Source: Clostridium sp. (GTDB taxonomy: Bacteria; Bacillota; Clostridia; Lachnospirales; Lachnospiraceae). From it: a stretch of DNA of 64,000 bases. The position numbers and the translations under genes were made by a program. The notes under the pieces were generated by a model that was not told the origin of the DNA, did no database searches, and saw only the letters and a list, made by a program, of their open reading frames with translations. Shown one piece after another: positions 24,766 to 33,242 of this stretch (within the stretch, counting starts at the first letter, position 1; each line of letters starts with the position of its first letter). The stretch lies in contig JAETQD010000001.1 in NCBI GenBank assembly GCA_021770825.1, forward strand, positions 62,001 to 126,000. Reading direction: 5' to 3'.

Positions 24766-25942
24766 GAAGCTTGTACAGGGTGGGCTCCACATGGAGCTCA
24801 TCCATAATGGCCAAAAGTTCTTTTTTATTTTCTTTTTTCTTTCCCTGCTTCACTGCACGGATCAGAAGATTCTTCGGCGTGTGTTCCATGTCAATAAACT
24901 CCAGAATCTGAACCCGGTAGCCCATGGCCTCTAAGACCTGGGCGCGCAGGGCGTCTGTATAAAGGGCTGCCATCCGCTCCTTTATGATTCCATACTGGAA
25001 TACCGGCTTCATGAGCTGGCTTTCCATCTGCCCGTTTAATTCATGCTGGCAGCAGGGGACAGAAAGAATGACGCCTGCTCCCCAGCGCACCGCCTTTTCC
25101 AGGGCATAGTCTGTGGCCGTATCACAGGCATGAAGGGTCACCACCATATCCACCTGGTCCACGCCCTCGTAGGAGGCGATATCTCCCGTATAGAAGGAGA
25201 GCCTTTCATATCCATAGCGGCGGGCCAGCTCATTGCACTTTTCTATGACGTCTTCCTTTAAATCCAGGCCGATAATGCGGACCGGATATCCCTTAAGCTC
25301 CTTCAGATAATAATACATGGCAAAGGTCAGATAGGATTTTCCGCATCCAAAGTCCAGAATCGCCGACTCCCGCTCCTTATTAAGCCTGGGGAGAATATCC
25401 TCAATGAACTCCAGAAAGCGGTTGATCTGCCGGAATTTATCATAGCGGGCATGGACAATCTTTCCCTCCCGGGTCTGGACGCCCAGGTCCACAAGAAAGG
25501 GAACCGGAATGCCTTCCTCTAAAATATACTGTTTTTTCCGGTTATGGGAAAGTCCGTTTTTCCAGGCGGTTTCCAATTTCTGCTCTCCGTCTTCCTTCCG
25601 CCTTTTTACTTTGATTGTAGTCTTTCCTTTTTTGCTCACAAGAACCGAAGCCGTCCAGCCTGCGGTCTCAAGCTGGGCCTGCTTGAAGGCAGTTCCCATA
25701 AGATCTGTCAGATAGGCCACCGCCGCATCCTTTTCCATATTTTTATGAAAGGCCTGCTTTCCGCGGAATTCCTCGGCCTGAAACATCATGGTTTTCCCCA
25801 CAAGCACCGGATGCAGCCGCATTTTCAGAAAATCCGCTTTTTCTGCCTGGCCGCTTAGAACGGCCTGGATAGGGCTGTCTGTTAGAAATTCTTCAAATAA
25901 CTTTCGTACTTCTTCCTGTTCCATCATTTTTTTGTGCTCCAT
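24755..25942 (-). CDS. Class I SAM-dependent methyltransferase, function unknown
   Basis: 395 residues. The N-terminal 150 are a conserved alpha/beta region without known role (SHNRKKQYIL at 132-141). The SAM fold follows: DFGCGKSYL (197-205), IIGLDLKEDVIEK, VVTLHACDTATDYAL, and SVPCCQHELN. The HACDTA and CCQHE motifs are those of the bacterial family related to eukaryotic METTL25/GSTCD-like proteins. Substrate unknown. It starts inside the histidine-phosphatase gene end (18-base overlap), so the two are coupled. Confidence 0.85.
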   Translation of the reverse strand: MEHKKMMEQEEVRKLFEEFLTDSPIQAVLSGQAEKADFLKMRLHPVLVGKTMMFQAEEFRGKQAFHKNMEKDAAVAYLTDLMGTAFKQAQLETAGWTASVLVSKKGKTTIKVKRRKEDGEQKLETAWKNGLSHNRKKQYILEEGIPVPFLVDLGVQTREGKIVHARYDKFRQINRFLEFIEDILPRLNKERESAILDFGCGKSYLTFAMYYYLKELKGYPVRIIGLDLKEDVIEKCNELARRYGYERLSFYTGDIASYEGVDQVDMVVTLHACDTATDYALEKAVRWGAGVILSVPCCQHELNGQMESQLMKPVFQYGIIKERMAALYTDALRAQVLEAMGYRVQILEFIDMEHTPKNLLIRAVKQGKKKENKKELLAIMDELHVEPTLYKLLIK

Positions 25943-26562
25943 CCCCTCCGCAGTAATTCCGGATTCTGCTCCAGATGAGCGAAGTCATTGAACCGGTTCA
26001 AAAGAATTCTTCCATCGGGCTTTCTGACCCAGAGCTCTGTGATTCCGCAGTTTTCCAGATGTCCGGCAAAGAGCTGGCTCCTGGACAAATCCGCGCCTAA
26101 AATGTGGCAGAGGAGACTTCGGATAACGCCTCCATGGGTAACCACCGCCACCGTTTCATAGTTTCTTTGGATGATCTCCTCCAAAACAGGCATGGCCCGA
26201 TTCACCACATCCTGGGCGCACTCTCCGCCCGGATAGGAAAGATCATGCTCCATTTTTGACCGTTCCCTTAAAAAATCCTCAAACCGATCTGCAATCACCG
26301 CATCCGAAAGGCCCTCCATGTCGCCGAAGGAAATTTCCTTTAAGGCCTCCCGTACCTTCCTGGGAACCTTTAAGGATTCATTTATGATATCTGCCGTTTC
26401 CATGGCCCGGATGAGATCACTGGACCAGATGGCTTCCACCTGCTCCTTCTTTAACCGTTCCCCAAGAAGTTCAGCCTGCTTTCGCCCTTCCGGGGAAAGC
26501 GGCACATTTACGTTGCATAAGGGGCTGTTCTGCCTCCCGTGGCGGATCAAAAAAATTCTCAT
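25924..26562 (-). CDS. Histidine phosphatase family protein
   Basis: 212 residues, phosphoglycerate mutase-like fold. Catalytic RHG is at residues 7-9 (LIRHG), with a second His in VTHGGVIRSLL and an IWSSDLIRAMETADI block. Such proteins dephosphorylate sugars, nucleotides or proteins; the substrate cannot be read. Operon with the methyltransferase downstream and WalJ-type gene 11 bases upstream. Confidence 0.85.
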   Translation of the reverse strand: MRIFLIRHGRQNSPLCNVNVPLSPEGRKQAELLGERLKKEQVEAIWSSDLIRAMETADIINESLKVPRKVREALKEISFGDMEGLSDAVIADRFEDFLRERSKMEHDLSYPGGECAQDVVNRAMPVLEEIIQRNYETVAVVTHGGVIRSLLCHILGADLSRSQLFAGHLENCGITELWVRKPDGRILLNRFNDFAHLEQNPELLRRGWSTKK

Positions 26563-26573
26563 GGTTTTCTCCG

Positions 26574-27371
26574 TTATACTGTTAAAATCTCAGACATCTC
26601 GTCACGCCCTGCCACGGCCATATGGAAATCCGAGGCCTGGTAGGGGCAGTCGCCCATATCCACCTCCAGGCGGACCGTCTCATAGGCCAGCTCCGGCAGG
26701 TTGTTTTCCTTGCTTAAGTGGCCCAACAGAATATGTTTCAGCTTATCGTTTAAAATACAGTTTAAAAGCCGCCCGGCATTTTCGTTGGACAGGTGGCCGA
26801 AATCTCCCATGATTCTCCGTTTCAGATAATAGGGATAAGGGCCTGTCTCCAGCATCCGCCTGTCATGGTTGGATTCCAAAAGCACTGCATCCAAATCCAG
26901 AAGATGATCGATGGTATACTGATTGAAATGTCCCAGGTCTGTGGCAACGGCAATGGATTTTGTTCCGGACTGAATCCGGTATGCCACCGGGTCCGCAGCA
27001 TCGTGGTCAATGTGGAAGGGCATCACATCCAAATCCCCCACCTTAAATTTCACATCGGGGAGCACCGGATTTAAAAGTTCCTTCGGATATTCCCCAAGTC
27101 CCTTCATATTCCGGATTTCCTTTAAGGTTCCCTGGGTTCCGTAAATGGGAATTTCATATTTTCTGGCCAGTACCCCGAGGCCCTTGACGTGATCGGAATG
27201 CTCGTGGGTGATGCAGATGGCAGAAAGCTCACCGGGCTTTAAGCCCACCTCAAAAAGCCCCTGTTCTATCCGCTTGGCGCTGATTCCTGCATCCACCAGA
27301 ATATGCGTATTTTCCGTCCCCGCATAAATGCAGTTTCCGCTGCTGCCGCTGGCAATGCTAACAAATCTCAT
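26574..27371 (-). CDS. Metallo-beta-lactamase fold hydrolase, WalJ/YycJ type
   Basis: 265 residues. The zinc motif THEHSDH is at 55-61, with further ligands in HIDHDA and GHLSKEN. ATG at 27371 (GGCC before it) is preferred over a TTG at 27377, because AGGAG then sits 10 bases away. In other firmicutes the relative YycJ lies beside walRK and acts on nucleic acid or wall homeostasis. Here walRK is absent and the gene overlaps coaE. Confidence 0.85.
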   Translation of the reverse strand: MRFVSIASGSSGNCIYAGTENTHILVDAGISAKRIEQGLFEVGLKPGELSAICITHEHSDHVKGLGVLARKYEIPIYGTQGTLKEIRNMKGLGEYPKELLNPVLPDVKFKVGDLDVMPFHIDHDAADPVAYRIQSGTKSIAVATDLGHFNQYTIDHLLDLDAVLLESNHDRRMLETGPYPYYLKRRIMGDFGHLSNENAGRLLNCILNDKLKHILLGHLSKENNLPELAYETVRLEVDMGDCPYQASDFHMAVAGRDEMSEILTV

Positions 27372-27957
27372 GGCCAAGAATCTCCTTTAACTGCTTTTCC
27401 GTTTCCTCCACGGTCCCGTTATTGTCAATCACACGGTCACAGAGGTTTCTGTACCAGGAATCCGCATCCTGGGTTTTTATGATGCTTTCGCATTTTTCCC
27501 TGGAATAGCCGCGGCTTTCCATGAGCCGCCGGATCCTGTTTTCTTCGGTGGTATAAACATACCAGAGCTCACCAAACAAGTCTTTGGGAGCCGTGGTGAA
27601 AACAGCGGCTTCCACGATGATCAGAGACTCCTCTGCCTCCTCTGCCTCGTCTTTAATGGCCTCCCATACCATGGGATGGATAATGGAGTTCATGGTCTTA
27701 AGGGCCTTTGGGTCATGGAAAATAAGATCCGCCAGAGCTTTCCGGTCCACCAGACCGTCCTCCCTTAGAAATCCCGTTCCCAATGCCTTCGTGACCCGGC
27801 GAAGCCCTTCCGTTCCGGGTTCCATCAGATCGTGGGCCACCAGATCAGCCAGAATAATTCTGGCGCCGAATTTTGTTTTCAAAACATCCAGGACACTGCT
27901 CTTTCCGGCGCCCACGCCTCCAGTGATTCCTATGATTTTCTTTTCTCTTCTGTCCAT
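27358..27957 (-). CDS. coaE: Dephospho-CoA kinase
   Basis: Last step of CoA synthesis. 199 residues from ATG at 27957. P-loop GGVGAGKS at 13-20, then LADLVAHDLMEPGTEGLRR and a late DNNGT. An in-frame ATG at 27993 would run 32 bases into polA and lacks a ribosome site; the chosen start has only a weak GAGG. The end overlaps the WalJ-type start by 14 bases. Confidence 0.93.
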   Translation of the reverse strand: MDRREKKIIGITGGVGAGKSSVLDVLKTKFGARIILADLVAHDLMEPGTEGLRRVTKALGTGFLREDGLVDRKALADLIFHDPKALKTMNSIIHPMVWEAIKDEAEEAEESLIIVEAAVFTTAPKDLFGELWYVYTTEENRIRRLMESRGYSREKCESIIKTQDADSWYRNLCDRVIDNNGTVEETEKQLKEILGHEIC

Positions 27958-27961
27958 TGGT

Positions 27962-30595
27962 CTATTTCGCCTCAAACCAGTTTTTTCCGTCATGCATATC
28001 GATTTCCAAATCCACCTTAAGGGCGGCTGCCTGGCTCATTTCCTCCGAAAGTATCTGCTTTATGGCATTTAACTCGGATTCCTTTGTCTCCACTAAGAGC
28101 TCATCGTGGACCTGGAGAATCAACCTTGACTGTAAGCCCTCCTCCCGGAGTCTTTTATCCACCCGGATCATGGCAATTTTGATGATATCGGCTGCCGTTC
28201 CCTGGATGGGGGAATTCATGGCCACCCGCTCTCCGAAGGAACGCTGCATGAAGTTCGCGGACTTTAATTCCGGCACCGGGCGGCGGCGGCCAAACATGGT
28301 GGAAACGTATCCCTTTTCCTTTGCGCCCTCCACCAGTCCGTCCAGAAAGCCCTTTACCTGCGGGTAGGTCTCAAAATATTTATTGATGTATTCCAGTGCC
28401 TCTTTCCTGGAAATACTCAAGTCCTCGCTGAGTCCGAATGCGCTGATTCCATACACAATACCGAAATTCACCGCCTTGGCATTGCGCCTCTGAAGAGGTG
28501 TCACCTCCTCCAGGGGAATGTGGAACACCTGGGATGCAGTTATGGCATGGATGTCCTGGGCGCTTTTGTAGGCCTCAATGAGCCGTTCATCTCCGGATAA
28601 ATGAGCCAGCACACGAAGCTCAATCTGGGAATAGTCTGCATCCAGGAACACATAGCCCTCCTTCGGCACAAAAACCTTACGGATTTCGCGGCCCAGCTCC
28701 ATACGGATGGGGATATTCTGAAGGTTCGGCTCGGTACTGGAGATTCTTCCGGTTGCTGTGATGGTCTGGTTAAAACGGCTGTGGATTCTGCCGTCGGGAC
28801 CGATGTAGGTTCCAAGGCCGTCGGCATAGGTGGAATTTAATTTCGTATACTGGCGGTAATCGAGGATTTTTCTCACCACCGGATACTCCGGCGCCAGCTT
28901 TTCCAGCACGTCAGCCGCCGTGGAATAGCCTGTCTTTGTCTTTTTTCCGCCCTTAAGCTGCATTTTCTCAAAGAGAATTTCCCCAAGCTGCTTGGGAGAA
29001 TTGATATTGAACTCGCAGCCGGTCATGTCCCAGATTTCCCTTTCCAGAATGGAAATCTGCTTTTTCAGCTTTTCGCCGTAATCCATAAGCTCCTGACGGC
29101 GCACGGCAATGCCCTCTTTTTCCATATGGAAAAGCGCATAGATTAAGGGAAGCTCCATGGTCAGGTATAAGTCCTTCATCCCTTCCGCAGAAAGCTTTTC
29201 CATCAGCGGCTCCCCGGATACGTATGCCGCATAGGCCATATATCCGGCACAGGTAAGGAGGGCTTCCCTTTCCTTTTCCCAGGCTTCTTCAAAGCTCATT
29301 TTCTTCAGCAGATCGGTTCTGGAGGGCACGGTCATTCCCAGATAGTCCCTGGCCAGATCGTCATATTCGTAGGAATCCTTTAAAGGATTTAAAAGGTAGG
29401 CAGCCACCCCGGCATCGTACACGGTATCGCCGTAATCCAGAGGCAGAAACGGAAGCATTCCCTTCAAATCCAGAACCCAGACCTTTCCGGTCCTGCAAAG
29501 CCCGGTCATTTTATCGGCCAGGTACTGTCCGGTTAAGAATCCCTCTGCGTGGAAAAAGTAAGAAACCGTTTCGTTCCAGCATAAGGAAAGGCCGCAGATG
29601 GTTTCTCCGTCCGTCAAAAGATTTCCGCCGATCCGCTCGGCCTTCATGGCTTCCTCAAACAGGGACTCGGCCTGAGAAAGGTCTGTCACAGCCTTAAAAT
29701 CATGGCTGGCGGCTGCTTCTTTTTTAACATAGTCTCCGAATTTGGCAAGCAGTGACTTAAACTCCATCCGGCTCATGAATTCGTAGGCCTCTTTTGTATA
29801 TAAATCTCCGATTTTCGCATTTTCCATGGAAAAATCCACAGGTGCCTCAATACAGATCTTAGCCAGTGTATAGGATAGATCAGCCAGGTCCTTATGCTCC
29901 TCCAGGGATTTTTTCGCCCGGGGCGGCTTCACCTCAGAAAGGTGGTCATAGACGCCCGAAAGACTTCCGTACTGTACGATCAGGTTGGTGGCCGTCTTTT
30001 CTCCAATGGAGGGAACGCCCGGAATATTGTCAGAGGCATCTCCCATAAGGGCCTTCACGTCAATAAACTGTTCCGGTGTCACCTGGTATTCCCTCACCAC
30101 GTCCTCCGGGTAATAGCTGTGGACCTCCGTGGTACCCCGGCTGGTTTTGGGAATGCTGATTTTAATATGGGTGTCGGCAAGCTGCAGAAGGTCCCGGTCT
30201 CCGGAAACGATGGTGACTTCGGCTCCGCCGGCCTGGGCTTTCTTGGCCGCAGTTCCCAGAACGTCGTCCGCCTCGTACCCCTCTTTTGTGAGAATGGGGA
30301 TTCCCATGGCAGCCAGCACTTCCTTCATCAGGGGCACCTGCTCATGGAGCTCCTCCGGCATGGGCTTTCTGGTTCCCTTGTAATCGCCGTACATCTGATG
30401 GCGGAAGGTGGGGGCCTTTAAGTCAAAGGCCACCGCCAGACAGTCCGGCTTTTCCTCCTCCAAAAGCTTAAACAGGATATTTAAAAAGCCGTACACGGCA
30501 TTGGTGTGCAGTCCTTCTGAGTTGGTCAGATTGGGAACACCATAAAAGGCACGGTTTAAAATACTGTGCCCGTCAATCAATAACAGTTTTTCCAT
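27962..30595 (-). CDS. polA: DNA polymerase I
   Basis: 877 residues. The 5' nuclease domain (1-290) has LLIDGHSILNRAF and KALMGDASDNIPGVPSIG. The polymerase (about 480-877) has motif A DADYSQIELRVLAH, RRNAKAVNFGIVYG and motif C VHDELLVE. The middle 3'-5' exonuclease-like region (about 300-470) has no DxE motif (RIGGNLLTDGETICGLSL instead) and looks non-proofreading, as in many clostridial and Bacillus PolA proteins. It acts in Okazaki fragment and excision repair. Operon with coaE; AGGAGTGAAGT before the start. Confidence 0.97.
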   Translation of the reverse strand: MEKLLLIDGHSILNRAFYGVPNLTNSEGLHTNAVYGFLNILFKLLEEEKPDCLAVAFDLKAPTFRHQMYGDYKGTRKPMPEELHEQVPLMKEVLAAMGIPILTKEGYEADDVLGTAAKKAQAGGAEVTIVSGDRDLLQLADTHIKISIPKTSRGTTEVHSYYPEDVVREYQVTPEQFIDVKALMGDASDNIPGVPSIGEKTATNLIVQYGSLSGVYDHLSEVKPPRAKKSLEEHKDLADLSYTLAKICIEAPVDFSMENAKIGDLYTKEAYEFMSRMEFKSLLAKFGDYVKKEAAASHDFKAVTDLSQAESLFEEAMKAERIGGNLLTDGETICGLSLCWNETVSYFFHAEGFLTGQYLADKMTGLCRTGKVWVLDLKGMLPFLPLDYGDTVYDAGVAAYLLNPLKDSYEYDDLARDYLGMTVPSRTDLLKKMSFEEAWEKEREALLTCAGYMAYAAYVSGEPLMEKLSAEGMKDLYLTMELPLIYALFHMEKEGIAVRRQELMDYGEKLKKQISILEREIWDMTGCEFNINSPKQLGEILFEKMQLKGGKKTKTGYSTAADVLEKLAPEYPVVRKILDYRQYTKLNSTYADGLGTYIGPDGRIHSRFNQTITATGRISSTEPNLQNIPIRMELGREIRKVFVPKEGYVFLDADYSQIELRVLAHLSGDERLIEAYKSAQDIHAITASQVFHIPLEEVTPLQRRNAKAVNFGIVYGISAFGLSEDLSISRKEALEYINKYFETYPQVKGFLDGLVEGAKEKGYVSTMFGRRRPVPELKSANFMQRSFGERVAMNSPIQGTAADIIKIAMIRVDKRLREEGLQSRLILQVHDELLVETKESELNAIKQILSEEMSQAAALKVDLEIDMHDGKNWFEAK

Positions 30596-30604
30596 ACTTC
30601 ACTC

Positions 30605-30958
30605 CTAAAAAAATAGAAAGCCCGCCTGCTTCCAGATACGAATCTGCAGAAGCACCGATAAAAGCAGGGCCATGGACATCAATGTACTCACGGAATATCT
30701 GGTTACCTGGAACAGGAAAAAGCGCCGGATTGTATTGGCTGATTCCTCCAGCTTCCGTTTCAGGTCTCCCACAATATCATAGGTTCCGTCTGCCTCATCG
30801 AGCTTCTTTAAGCCCACGTCCACCATATAGTGGATTTCCAGTTCCTCGCGGCAGTTCTCACAGGTTTCAATGTGCTCAATGAAATCTTCCAGCTCCTGGG
30901 GCGAAAGCTCGTCATTGATATAAGGAATTACCATTTTTTCCGCTTCCATACATGTCAT
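30605..30958 (-). CDS. Zinc-finger (zf-HC2) membrane protein, anti-sigma-type
   Basis: 117 residues from ATG at 30958, which follows AAGGAG. N-terminal zf-HC2 signature Cys3, His29, Cys33, Cys36 (HIETCENC), then a linker and one membrane segment near 88-110 (SVSTLMSMALLLSVLLQI). This domain plan is that of anti-sigma factors, but no sigma gene is adjacent, so the partner is unknown. It precedes polA on the same strand by 9 bases. Confidence 0.75.
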   Translation of the reverse strand: MTCMEAEKMVIPYINDELSPQELEDFIEHIETCENCREELEIHYMVDVGLKKLDEADGTYDIVGDLKRKLEESANTIRRFFLFQVTRYSVSTLMSMALLLSVLLQIRIWKQAGFLFF

Positions 30959-31041
30959 TTTCTGCACACTCCTTCCCGCTTTCCCCATTTGGGTATACGA
31001 ATCTATGTTCCATCATACACCAATTCAGGTGGGATTTCAAT

Positions 31042-31079
31042 AAAAAAACGCCGAACTCCCTTTTTAGGACTTCAGCGTT
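31042..31079 (-). terminator. Terminator of tRNA-Leu
   Basis: Minus-strand stem AACGCTGAA / TTCGGCGTT with one G-T pair, then seven T. Starts 6 bases after the tRNA. Confidence 0.75.
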
Positions 31080-31084
31080 TTTCA

Positions 31085-31167
31085 TGCAGGAGATGGGACT
31101 TGAACCCACACGTAGTCACCTACGTCAGATTTTGAGTCTGATGCGTCTGCCATTCCGCCACTCCTGC
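31085..31167 (-). tRNA. tRNA-Leu (anticodon CAA)
   Basis: Acceptor GCAGGAG / CTCCTGC with discriminator A; CCA is not encoded. Anticodon loop CTCAAAA between TCAGA and TCTGA gives CAA (31134-31132), which reads UUG. The variable arm (CGTAGGTGACTACG) is long as in class II tRNAs. T-arm GTGGGTTCAAGTCCCAT is canonical. 83 bases. Confidence 0.97.
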
Positions 31168-31187
31168 GCTTTTCTTAACCGGATATT

Positions 31188-31216
31188 AGTCTATCATAGG
31201 TTTTCATGTTTTGCAA
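31188..31216 (-). promoter_or_regulatory. Promoter of tRNA-Leu
   Basis: Minus strand: TTGCAA (31216-31211), 17 bases, TAGACT (31193-31188). Confidence 0.7.
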
Positions 31217-31218
31217 GC

Positions 31219-31265
31219 AAAAAATCGCCCCGCAGAACATTTTTTCATCGGTATTCTGCGGGGCG
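31219..31265 (-). terminator. Terminator of the purine operon
   Basis: Perfect 12-bp stem CGCCCCGCAGAA / TTCTGCGGGGCG with a 16-base loop and ATTTTTTGC after it on the minus strand; 15 bases after the AICAR transformylase stop. Confidence 0.85.
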
Positions 31266-31279
31266 CTCCATAACATCGA

Positions 31280-32458
31280 TTAGTGATGGAACAGACGGAT
31301 TCCTGTAAATGCCATGGCCATGCCGTATTTGTTGCAGACCTCGATCACATTGTCGTCACGGACAGAGCCGCCCGGCTGTGCAATGTATTTTACGCCGCTC
31401 TTGTGGGCGCGCTCGATGTTGTCGCCAAAGGGGAAGAATGCATCGGAGCCAAGGGCCACATCCTGCATCTTGTCAAGCCATGCTCTCTTTTCTTCCTTTG
31501 TAAATACCGGCGGCTTCTCTGTGAAGACCTTCTCCCACTGGCCGTCTGCCAGAACGTCCATATATTCATCGCCGATATAAACGTCGATGGCGTTGTCACG
31601 GTCCGCGCGTTTGATCTTCTCAATGAACGGAAGATTTAATACCTGCGGAGCCTGCCGTAAGAACCAGTTGTCGGCTTTCTGGCCTGCCAAGCGGGTACAG
31701 TGGACTCTGGACTGCTGGCCTGCACCGATACCGATGGCCTGTCCGCCCTTTACATAGCATACGGAGTTGGACTGGGTGTATTTTAGGGTGATTAAGGCGA
31801 TCATCAGATCGATTTTGGCTGCATCCGGAATCTCCTTATTCTCCGTAACCACGTTGGAAAGCAGCTCCTTATTGATTTCCAGGTTGTTTCTTCCCTGCTC
31901 GAAGGTCACGCCGAACACCTCTTTGTGCTCAATGGGCTCCGGCACATAGGACTCGTCAATCTGGATTACGTTGTAATTTCCGTTCTTCTTATCCTTTAAA
32001 ATTTCCAGTGCCTCCGGCTCATAACCCGGCGCAATGACACCGTCGGAAACCTCGCGCTTGATTAATTTTGCTGTGTCCGCATCGCACACATCGGAAAGGG
32101 AAATAAAATCTCCAAAGGAAGACATGCGGTCTGCGCCTCTGGCTCTTGCATAGGCACATGCCAGAGGAGAAAGCTCTCCCAGATCATCCACCCAGTAAAT
32201 TTTCTTAAGCACATCGTCCATGGGAAGTCCCACGGCAGCTCCGGCCGGAGATACATGCTTAAAGGATGTGGCAGCCGGAAGTCCTGTGGCCGCCTTAAGC
32301 TCTCTCACCAGCTGCCAGCCGTTGAAGGCATCCAAAAGGTTAATATAGCCCGGTCTTCCATTTAAAACGGTGATCGGCAGGTCGCGTCCATCTGCCATGA
32401 ATACTTTGGACGGCTTCTGGTTGGGATTGCAGCCGTATTTCAATTCCATTTCTTTCAT
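31280..32458 (-). CDS. AICAR transformylase (free-standing PurH C-terminal domain)
   Basis: Transfers formyl from 10-formyl-THF to AICAR, the ninth step of IMP synthesis. 392 residues covering only the AICARFT half of bifunctional PurH; the N-terminal cyclohydrolase half is absent. Motifs: MELKYGCNPNQKP, PAATSFKHVSPAGAAVG, CVKGGQAIGIGAGQQSRVHC and late FPFGDNIERAHKSG. AGGAG 9 bases before the ATG. It follows the separate IMP cyclohydrolase gene by 29 bases, which supplies the missing step. Confidence 0.93.
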   Translation of the reverse strand: MKEMELKYGCNPNQKPSKVFMADGRDLPITVLNGRPGYINLLDAFNGWQLVRELKAATGLPAATSFKHVSPAGAAVGLPMDDVLKKIYWVDDLGELSPLACAYARARGADRMSSFGDFISLSDVCDADTAKLIKREVSDGVIAPGYEPEALEILKDKKNGNYNVIQIDESYVPEPIEHKEVFGVTFEQGRNNLEINKELLSNVVTENKEIPDAAKIDLMIALITLKYTQSNSVCYVKGGQAIGIGAGQQSRVHCTRLAGQKADNWFLRQAPQVLNLPFIEKIKRADRDNAIDVYIGDEYMDVLADGQWEKVFTEKPPVFTKEEKRAWLDKMQDVALGSDAFFPFGDNIERAHKSGVKYIAQPGGSVRDDNVIEVCNKYGMAMAFTGIRLFHH

Positions 32459-32487
32459 TTCTTTTGTCTCCTCATACTTTTCAGGTT

Positions 32488-33204
32488 TTACTTCTGGTTT
32501 TTATTTACGATTCTGCTCTCGTACTTTCCAGTTGCAATGTCAATGAAGCGGACGAACAGGGAAACCTTGTTGTCCTTATTTAAGCTTTCCCATACCATGG
32601 ATGTGAAGGAGTCGATGTCGCCTTCGATCTCCACACGCTTCGGTTCGCCTTCAAAGCTGGGAAGGGGATTTCCGTCCCCCATATAGGTATGGATAAAATG
32701 GCCCTCGCCGCAGAGCGGGTTTTCATATGCAAAGGTAAAACGACTGCAGCTTTCAGGATTTCCGTCACTGCTCTTTAAAATGGACATGGCGTAGTTGTAG
32801 CCGCCGTTTTCAATATGCATAATTCCGGAAATTCTGGGGGTATAGTTGGGGCCGTCCGGCTCGAATTCCCGGCACCGTAAGGACTGCTCGAAGGTGAGCT
32901 GCTTGTCCATTCCCTGGTAAATGGTGTCTGTCTGGTCTCCGTTTGTTACGATGGTCTTATTGCCGAGAACACGGACAGGCGCATAGATGATCAGGCTGGG
33001 ATCTTCAAGCTTTGCCGGATCGAAGGCCTGGGTACGGATTCCTTCTCCGTCCTCCACAAACACACGGTTTCTGCTGTTCTCGCTTCTGCCCATGATAAAA
33101 TAGGCGGTCACTGCTGTCTTTCCATCCTTTGACTTTCCAATTACGATTCCTCTTCCCGGATAAGAATTGCTCTTCAATTCCTCTGCAAGAGATACTGCTT
33201 TCAT
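32488..33204 (-). CDS. IMP cyclohydrolase, PurO-type
   Basis: 238 residues with the archaeal-type IMP cyclohydrolase fold (IMP_cyclohyd family), recognised from YPGRGIVIGKSKDGKTAVTAYFIMGRS, NRVFVED and YTPRISG. It closes the ring of formyl-AICAR to IMP. Sequence is unrelated to the MGS-type PurH cyclohydrolase. Operon with AICAR transformylase makes the pair a functional replacement of PurH. AAAGGAGG precedes the ATG. Confidence 0.9.
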   Translation of the reverse strand: MKAVSLAEELKSNSYPGRGIVIGKSKDGKTAVTAYFIMGRSENSRNRVFVEDGEGIRTQAFDPAKLEDPSLIIYAPVRVLGNKTIVTNGDQTDTIYQGMDKQLTFEQSLRCREFEPDGPNYTPRISGIMHIENGGYNYAMSILKSSDGNPESCSRFTFAYENPLCGEGHFIHTYMGDGNPLPSFEGEPKRVEIEGDIDSFTSMVWESLNKDNKVSLFVRFIDIATGKYESRIVNKNQK

Positions 33205-33242
33205 GGAAATTCCTCCTTTAATGGTCTATACTCTCAATACAT

